From Afipia carboxidovorans OM5 (GTDB lineage Bacteria > Pseudomonadota > Alphaproteobacteria > Rhizobiales > Xanthobacteraceae), in contig NC_015684.1 of NCBI RefSeq assembly GCF_000218565.1, positions 2,480,001-2,544,000 on the forward strand: 64,000 bases of DNA, written 5' to 3'. This document shows positions 59,776 to 64,000 of the stretch, piece after piece (position 1 is the first letter of the stretch; every line of letters starts with the position of its first letter). Made by a program: the position numbers and the translations under genes. The notes beneath the pieces were generated by a model. That model saw only the letters and a list, made by a program, of their open reading frames with translations. It made no database searches and was not told the origin of the DNA.

Positions 59776-61536
59776 CTACAGCCTCTTGCGGATTGCGCGT
59801 TCCAGCAGCGCGACCAGTTCCGAGGTCAGCGCCGACGCCAGCGTCGCGATACCCTCGATCCGTATCGATTTCTTGTAGAACGGACTGAGGTCATGACCGA
59901 CGCCAATGCCCACGAGTTCAATCGCTCCCTCGCCTTCGATACGTGAGATCACATCGCGCAGATTGTTCGCAAGATAATCACGGCCGTTCAGCGTCAGGGT
60001 CGAATGATCCGCGGGAGCGCCGTCCGACACCACGATCAGAATGCGATGGTCTTCCCCACGCTTCAGGAGTCGCTCATGCGCCCACGCCAGTGCCTCGCCA
60101 TCGATGTTCTCCTTGAGAATGTCGTCCTTCATCATCAAGGCGAAGGCCTGTTTGGAACGGCGCCATCGCTCGTCCGCGGATTTGTAAACGATATGCCGAA
60201 GATCGTTCAGCCGCCCCGGCGCGGTCTCGCGGCTCGACGACGACCACTGGTTTCGTGACCGCCCGCCATTCCATGCCGCGGTGGTGAAGCCGAGCACCTC
60301 GAGCTTGACGCCGCATCGCTCCAGCGCCTGTGACAGAATGTCGGCGCAGCAGGCCGCGACCGTGATCGGCTCCCCTTTCATCGAAGCCGAATTGTCCAGC
60401 AGCACGCAGACAACAACGGAGCCAAGTTCGGACTCTTTCTCGATCTTGTAGGATGCCGACAACACGGGATCGGTGATGACGCGCGTCAGCTTCGAGACAT
60501 CCAGCAGACCTTCTTCAACGTCGTAGTCCCATTCGCTGCGTTGCAGGACTTGCAGCCGGCGCTGAAGGCGATTGGCCAATGCGCCGATGGTGGAGCGTGC
60601 CGAGAGAAGGTGCACATCGAGCTTTGCGCGCAGCTCCGCCAATTCACTGGCATTGGCCAGATCGACAGCCCGCACCACTTCGTCATAGTCTCGCGTGTAT
60701 GGCTTATAGACAAACCGCCTGGCCTCGCCCGCAGCCATCGTCATAGCGGGCCGCACCCTGCGGGGCCGCAGCACCTCCCTGCCATGTTCGAGCTTTCCGC
60801 TATCGTCGGGGAAGTACTGCTCGGTCTTCCGGCGTTTTTTCATCAGCTCGGACGGGTCATACTCCTCACGTCCATCGCCGGCCCTGCGACGCAGCTCTTC
60901 TTTCGTGTAACGCCTCCGCTCAAGTCCGCTATCCGCAAGAAGCGCATGCGCAAGATAGGCAAAGGCGAACTGATCTTTGGCAGCGTGCCTGAGCCCGATG
61001 TCTTTCCCTGAGAAAACACGTTCGACGTCGTCAATTTCCGGTTCGAGCACGGCGCGGATCGACGAAGGGATCGCAAAATCGAGCAGCCTCTCCGTTGCAA
61101 CGATGGAGAACGCAAGGCTGAGCTTCGCCTCGGGGCGATCGGAAAAATACTGATCCGCTATCGCGTGCTCACATTCGGCAGCGAATAGCGCCCGAAAATT
61201 GGAGCGCATTCCAGGCCAGCGGCGGGTGCCGCAACTCTCCACCCGCGCACGCTCGGCTGCATGAAAAGCGGCCCGTGCCGAATTCTCATCCGGGAGCAGA
61301 CGGCTGTGGAGCTCTTCGTCATGATAGAGTTGATAGACCGCGCTTCGGTCGGATTGACCGCGCAGGACGAGAGCGGCGCGCGTTTGAGCTTCCGCCGGCG
61401 CCAAGCCTCCCGGGACGTTCACTCGCGGCGCTTTTTTGTCCGCGCCAACAGACACAGCGGGCGGCGCCAGCGACCTCTCCGTAGCCAGCAAGACCTCGTT
61501 CAAAGAGGCCGAAGCCCTTCGCTCACCACTCTCCAA
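59776..61536 (-). CDS. CobT-like VWA-domain protein (cobaltochelatase CobT family), orphan
   Basis: CobT is the VWA subunit of the aerobic cobaltochelatase CobNST. This 586-residue homologue is full length. Its N-terminal half contains RVESCGTRRWPGMRSNF and a helical middle with KRRKTEQYFPDDSG. The C-terminal VWA domain has the MIDAS motif LLDNSASMKG (379-388) and the CobT signatures FTTAAWNGGRSRNQW, GRLNDLRHIVYKSAD, KENIDGEALAWAHERLL and VVSDGAPADHSTL. No CobS (AAA+ partner) or CobN is in the window. It is convergent with the acnX genes and divergent from iclR. A role as a metal- or cofactor-insertion factor for a neighbour is inference. Confidence 0.9.
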   Translation of the reverse strand: MESGERRASASLNEVLLATERSLAPPAVSVGADKKAPRVNVPGGLAPAEAQTRAALVLRGQSDRSAVYQLYHDEELHSRLLPDENSARAAFHAAERARVESCGTRRWPGMRSNFRALFAAECEHAIADQYFSDRPEAKLSLAFSIVATERLLDFAIPSSIRAVLEPEIDDVERVFSGKDIGLRHAAKDQFAFAYLAHALLADSGLERRRYTKEELRRRAGDGREEYDPSELMKKRRKTEQYFPDDSGKLEHGREVLRPRRVRPAMTMAAGEARRFVYKPYTRDYDEVVRAVDLANASELAELRAKLDVHLLSARSTIGALANRLQRRLQVLQRSEWDYDVEEGLLDVSKLTRVITDPVLSASYKIEKESELGSVVVCVLLDNSASMKGEPITVAACCADILSQALERCGVKLEVLGFTTAAWNGGRSRNQWSSSSRETAPGRLNDLRHIVYKSADERWRRSKQAFALMMKDDILKENIDGEALAWAHERLLKRGEDHRILIVVSDGAPADHSTLTLNGRDYLANNLRDVISRIEGEGAIELVGIGVGHDLSPFYKKSIRIEGIATLASALTSELVALLERAIRKRL

Positions 61537-61581
61537 ACCGCTTTCAACCCCGTTAAACGCAAGGATCGCTCATCTATATTA

Positions 61582-61600
61582 GAAATGGACGAAATTGGAC
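61582..61600. promoter_or_regulatory. Tandem direct repeat in the cobT-like/iclR divergent region
   Basis: GAAATGGAC is followed directly by GAAATTGGAC, a head-to-tail repeat in the 127-bp region between the divergent starts. It may be a regulator half-site array. Confidence 0.4.
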
Positions 61601-61663
61601 ACTTTTTGCTCGTTTCTGTAGTTTTTCTGCTTATAGTGCCGGAAGGTAACGGAAGATGGGGCA

Positions 61664-62440
61664 ATGCTTAAAAAACTGGATCAACGCGATCGGGATAAGG
61701 GTCAGTCATTTCTTCGCGCCTTCAAATTGATGGAAGCCATCGCCCGCTCATCGACGCCGCTCAGCGCGACGGAATTGAGCGACCTGACAGGCACCTCTCG
61801 CCCCAGCGTGGTCCGCCTATGTCAGACGCTTCAGGAGGAAGGTCTGGTCTCGCGCGCCATCGATGGAAAGAGCTACACCTACGGTGCAAGGCTCTGCCGG
61901 CTCGGCATGGACATCATGGCCGGCGGCGCCATGATGGCGGAACGCTCTCTGCTATTGAGACAGGCGACCGAGAATATCGGCGAGACCTGCAACATCGTTG
62001 TCCACGACCACGGCACGATGGTGATCGCGGATCGCGTCGAATCCAACTGGGCCGTGCGTGCGGCTTTCGATGTCGGCACCCGCGTTCCGCTGGAAACATC
62101 GGCGTCCGGCAAACTCTTTTTGTCGAGCCTCCCCAAAGCCTCCAAGAGCCGAATTCTCACCGCGATCGCCAAGTCCTCAGGTGCGGACAAGCGAAAAAAA
62201 CTGCAGAAAGAACTCGATGCCATTCGCGCGCAGGGCTTCAGCGTCGACGACCAGATTTTGCAGGAGGGAATGGCCGCGGTCGCAGTTCCCATCAAGGACT
62301 CTCGCGGCAGGTTCTGCGCCGCCTTGTCGGCGCAGGGCGCAACCTTCCGTTTTTCGGTCAAGGGCAAGGATGCGGAAAAGCACGCCGCCATGCTGCGCCC
62401 GTTTGCCGATCAGTTCCAGAAGCTGATCGGGGCGGCGTAG
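61664..62440 (+). CDS. IclR-family transcriptional regulator
   Basis: This DNA-binding regulator has 258 residues starting MLKKLDQRDRDKGQSFLRAF. The N-terminal winged HTH is FKLMEAIARSSTPLSATELS with the recognition helix in TSRPSVVRLCQTLQEEGLV. The C-terminal GAF-like effector domain includes ETCNIVVHDHGTMVIADRVE and the hallmark PLETSASGKLFLSSL. IclR proteins usually sense carboxylic or aromatic acids. Its neighbours suggest control of the acnX/importer genes, the cobT-like gene, or both. Confidence 0.94.
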   Translation: MLKKLDQRDRDKGQSFLRAFKLMEAIARSSTPLSATELSDLTGTSRPSVVRLCQTLQEEGLVSRAIDGKSYTYGARLCRLGMDIMAGGAMMAERSLLLRQATENIGETCNIVVHDHGTMVIADRVESNWAVRAAFDVGTRVPLETSASGKLFLSSLPKASKSRILTAIAKSSGADKRKKLQKELDAIRAQGFSVDDQILQEGMAAVAVPIKDSRGRFCAALSAQGATFRFSVKGKDAEKHAAMLRPFADQFQKLIGAA

Positions 62441-62511
62441 GGAGACAACGCCACGCCCCGCGACCACGGCACGGTCGGTGCGGAAACGCGATTGCTTACA
62501 GGTCAAAAACA

Positions 62512-62549
62512 GAAAACGCTCGCGAAAATTCAATTTCGCGAGCGTTTTC
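62512..62549 (-). terminator. Rho-independent terminator of tRNA-Tyr
   Basis: GAAAACGCTCGCGAAA-N6-TTTCGCGAGCGTTTTC has perfect 16-bp arms, 5 bp from the tRNA 3' end. On the minus strand it is followed by TGTTTTTG. It can also form on the plus strand, where it would end the iclR transcript. Confidence 0.88.
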
Positions 62550-62553
62550 AATA

Positions 62554-62639
62554 TGGTGGGGGAAGAAGGACTCGAACCTTCGAAGCCATACGGCGGCTGA
62601 TTTACAGTCAGCTCCCTTTGCCACTCGGGACACTCCCCC
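62554..62639 (-). tRNA. tRNA-Tyr (anticodon GTA)
   Basis: The 86-nt class II tRNA has acceptor GGGGGAG/CTTCCCC, anticodon loop with CTGTAAA, a long variable arm CCGCCGTATGGCTTCGAAGG-like, T-loop GGTTCGAGTCC, and an encoded CCA. Confidence 0.96.
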
Positions 62640-62878
62640 AATCAGCGTCATCGGAGCGCTCCGCCGCAAGGCGGTAAGACAATCCAGCATGACGGTGAAA
62701 AGCGAGCCCGTTCACGGGCAGCCCGGTCGGCGCGTTTATGAGCGAAGCGGCGGGGAAAAGTCAACCAATCCAGTGTGGTTATTTCGGGAATGCGGCCTGT
62801 GGGAAGGCTCCGCGAGCGCCTCGGCCAGGGTGAGCGCCTCGCCGATACGATCGGCGAAACCGTGCGGGAATTCCCCGG

Positions 62879-62907
62879 TTGCCATTGTGCCGGGGGCATT
62901 GCATATC
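62879..62907 (+). promoter_or_regulatory. Candidate promoter of tRNA-Gly
   Basis: TTGCCA (62879-62884) and CATATC (62902-62907) have a 17-bp spacer. The -10 box ends 9 bp before the mature 5' end, a normal distance for a tRNA promoter. Confidence 0.65.
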
Positions 62908-62916
62908 TTGCGGCAT

Positions 62917-62990
62917 GCGGGTGTAGCTCAATGGTAGAGCAGCAGCCTTCCAAGCTGAATACGAGGGTTCGATTCCCTTCACCCGCTCCA
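62917..62990 (+). tRNA. tRNA-Gly (anticodon TCC)
   Basis: The 74-nt cloverleaf has acceptor GCGGGTG/CACCCGC, D-arm AGCTCAATGGTAGAGC, anticodon loop CTTCCAA, T-arm AGGGTTCGATTCCCT and an encoded CCA. It is divergent from tRNA-Tyr. Confidence 0.97.
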
Positions 62991-63198
62991 TTTTTCCGGA
63001 CATCGCCGACATAATCCGTGCACGAATCGGTATTGCCATGCCGATTCAGGTAACCGGCCTGTCACGTCCGCTTGATGTGCGCGCGCCAAAGACGCGATAA
63101 AATCCATTCTTGTGGATGGGCGGGCGTGGGACGGTTGTCAAAGCCCTGCAGGGCCAGTGAGTGTGCCCATTCTCGTTCTCAACCGAAGGAGAATCGCG

Positions 63199-63456
63199 AT
63201 GCAAGACGCTCAGATTGGATGGATCGCTGCAATCATCGTCGGCGGCTTCGCCGGCTGGTTTGCCGGAATGTTCATGAAAACCGGCACCGGCATTCTGGCA
63301 AATATCGTGCTCGGCATTGTCGGCGCGGCGGTGGCCAACTTTCTGCTCGGCCTTGTCGGCGTCAGCCTCGGCGGATGGATCGGCTACCTGATCGCCGGCT
63401 TCATCGGCGCCTGCATCCTCATTTTCGTCTGGCGCGCGATCAAGGGACGCAATTAG
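63199..63456 (+). CDS. GlsB/YeaQ/YmgE-family small membrane protein (transglycosylase-associated)
   Basis: The 85-residue inner-membrane protein starts MQDAQIGWIAAIIVGGFAGW, with AAGGAG 7 nt upstream. Three hydrophobic glycine-rich segments and the family turn GMFMKTGTGILANIVLGIVG are visible. Relatives are stress-induced, and their biochemical role is not established. It is monocistronic, with a hairpin and T run downstream. Confidence 0.9.
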   Translation: MQDAQIGWIAAIIVGGFAGWFAGMFMKTGTGILANIVLGIVGAAVANFLLGLVGVSLGGWIGYLIAGFIGACILIFVWRAIKGRN

Positions 63457-63510
63457 CCCTCTTTCGGTCCGGCTGCAGTGACAGTGCGGCCGGACTGCAA
63501 AACCTCGCGG

Positions 63511-63538
63511 CGCGACGCACACGCCCGTGCGCTTTTTT
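63511..63538 (+). terminator. Probable terminator of the GlsB-like gene
   Basis: A GC-rich hairpin with GCAC/GTGC core (63517-63530) leads into TTTTTT (63533-63538), 55 bp after the stop. An additional GTCCGGC/GCCGGAC pair lies just before it (63467-63494). Confidence 0.6.
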
Positions 63539-63570
63539 CGTGCGTGTAAAACAGCGCCCCTTTCCTCTCG

Positions 63571-63611
63571 ATTGCCAAACCTTCGAGATTGCCATGTCTT
63601 CCCAATTGCCA
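63571..63611. repeat. Three ATTGCCA repeats at 17-bp spacing upstream of rlmB
   Basis: ATTGCCA occurs at 63571, 63588 and 63605, exactly 17 bp apart, with degenerate spacers. It sits 30-70 bp before the methyltransferase start. Confidence 0.55.
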
Positions 63612-63640
63612 TGGCAAAGGCGGCGTGAGACAAGCCGCCC

Positions 63641-64000
63641 ATGGGCAAGCGCGAATACTCCTCTTTCAAAGGCAAAAGCTCGCATCGCAAACCGCCGCAC
63701 GGCCGCGGCGGACGGCCAGCCTGGCGCGATCGGGACGACCACAATGCCCCCGTCATTCTCTATGGCTGGCACACTGTGACCGCCGCGCTTCTCAATCCGA
63801 AGCGGAAGATCCGCAAGCTGTTCGCGACCGAGAACGCGTTACGCCGTCTCACCGAGGAAAACATCACGCTGCGGCCTGCGCCGGAGATCGTGCGCCCCAG
63901 CGTCATCGACCAGCGGCTGGGGCCGGACGCCGTGCATCAGGGACTCCTCGCAGAAGCCGATCCCCTGCCCGCGCTCGACATCGCGAAGCTGCCGCAAGAC
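63641..64000 (+). CDS. rlmB: 23S rRNA 2'-O-ribose methyltransferase, RlmB/TrmH (SpoU) family (partial, C-terminus beyond window)
   Basis: This enzyme methylates a ribose 2'-OH in 23S rRNA (Gm2251 in E. coli). The 120 codons visible start MGKREYSSFKGKSSHRKP, with a basic Gly/Arg-rich N-terminus. The SpoU substrate-binding domain follows: PVILYGWHTVTAALLNPKRK, IRKLFATENALRR and RLGPDAVHQGLLAEADPLP. The SAM-binding knot domain is beyond the window. No strong ribosome-binding site is visible, so the start is moderately certain. Confidence 0.85.
   Translation, partial: MGKREYSSFKGKSSHRKPPHGRGGRPAWRDRDDHNAPVILYGWHTVTAALLNPKRKIRKLFATENALRRLTEENITLRPAPEIVRPSVIDQRLGPDAVHQGLLAEADPLPALDIAKLPQD

Overview
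The window looks like a chromosomal segment of an alphaproteobacterium of the Bradyrhizobiaceae/Nitrobacteraceae type (Afipia, Oligotropha, Nitrobacter, Rhodopseudomonas relatives). The evidence is the high GC, the alphaproteobacterial gene order and protein signatures of the secE to rplQ block, an HWE-family sensor kinase, and intergenic palindromes whose translation gives the 'MRGLDPRIH' and 'GLVPAIT' peptides often seen in those genomes. The genus assignment is inference.

Region by region. 1-8.1 kb: a partial RluC-type pseudouridine synthase, rarA and a DegP protease (minus strand); an HxlR regulator divergent from an alcohol dehydrogenase/quinone reductase with a palindrome between them; a membrane acyltransferase; an SDR oxidoreductase; and an exported ankyrin protein translationally coupled to rplQ. 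8.1-27.3 kb: the continuous alpha, spc, S10 and str ribosomal clusters (rplQ to rpsL, all minus strand) with secY and an adk that carries a lysine/alanine-rich tail of about 150 residues. 27.9-35.7 kb: a surface-glycan-like module (ATP-grasp, O-antigen polymerase/ligase, GT2, ABC exporter, flavoprotein-methyltransferase fusion) lying between rpsL and rpoC. 36-48.9 kb: rpoC, rpoB, rplL, rplJ, rplA, rplK, nusG and secE, with candidate promoters for rplJL, secE-nusG and the str operon. 49-51.8 kb: a metallophosphoesterase, tRNA-Trp and an HWE histidine kinase.

51.9-62.4 kb is the most unusual part. A minus-strand operon encodes a Tat-type solute-binding protein, permease and ATPase of a nitrate/taurine-type ABC importer. 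Immediately downstream are an archaeal-type (group II, thermosome-like) chaperonin and a secreted beta-propeller. The operon is divergent from a two-gene aconitase X (DUF521 + DUF126), which is followed by a CobT-like VWA protein without CobS or CobN and by an IclR regulator. My working hypothesis is an importer plus hydroxy-acid dehydratase pathway with its own protein- or cofactor-maturation factors; the substrate is unknown.

62.5-64 kb: tRNA-Tyr and tRNA-Gly, a small GlsB/YeaQ-type membrane protein, and the start of an rlmB-type rRNA methyltransferase running off the window. No insertion sequence, phage gene, CRISPR array or rRNA gene was seen.
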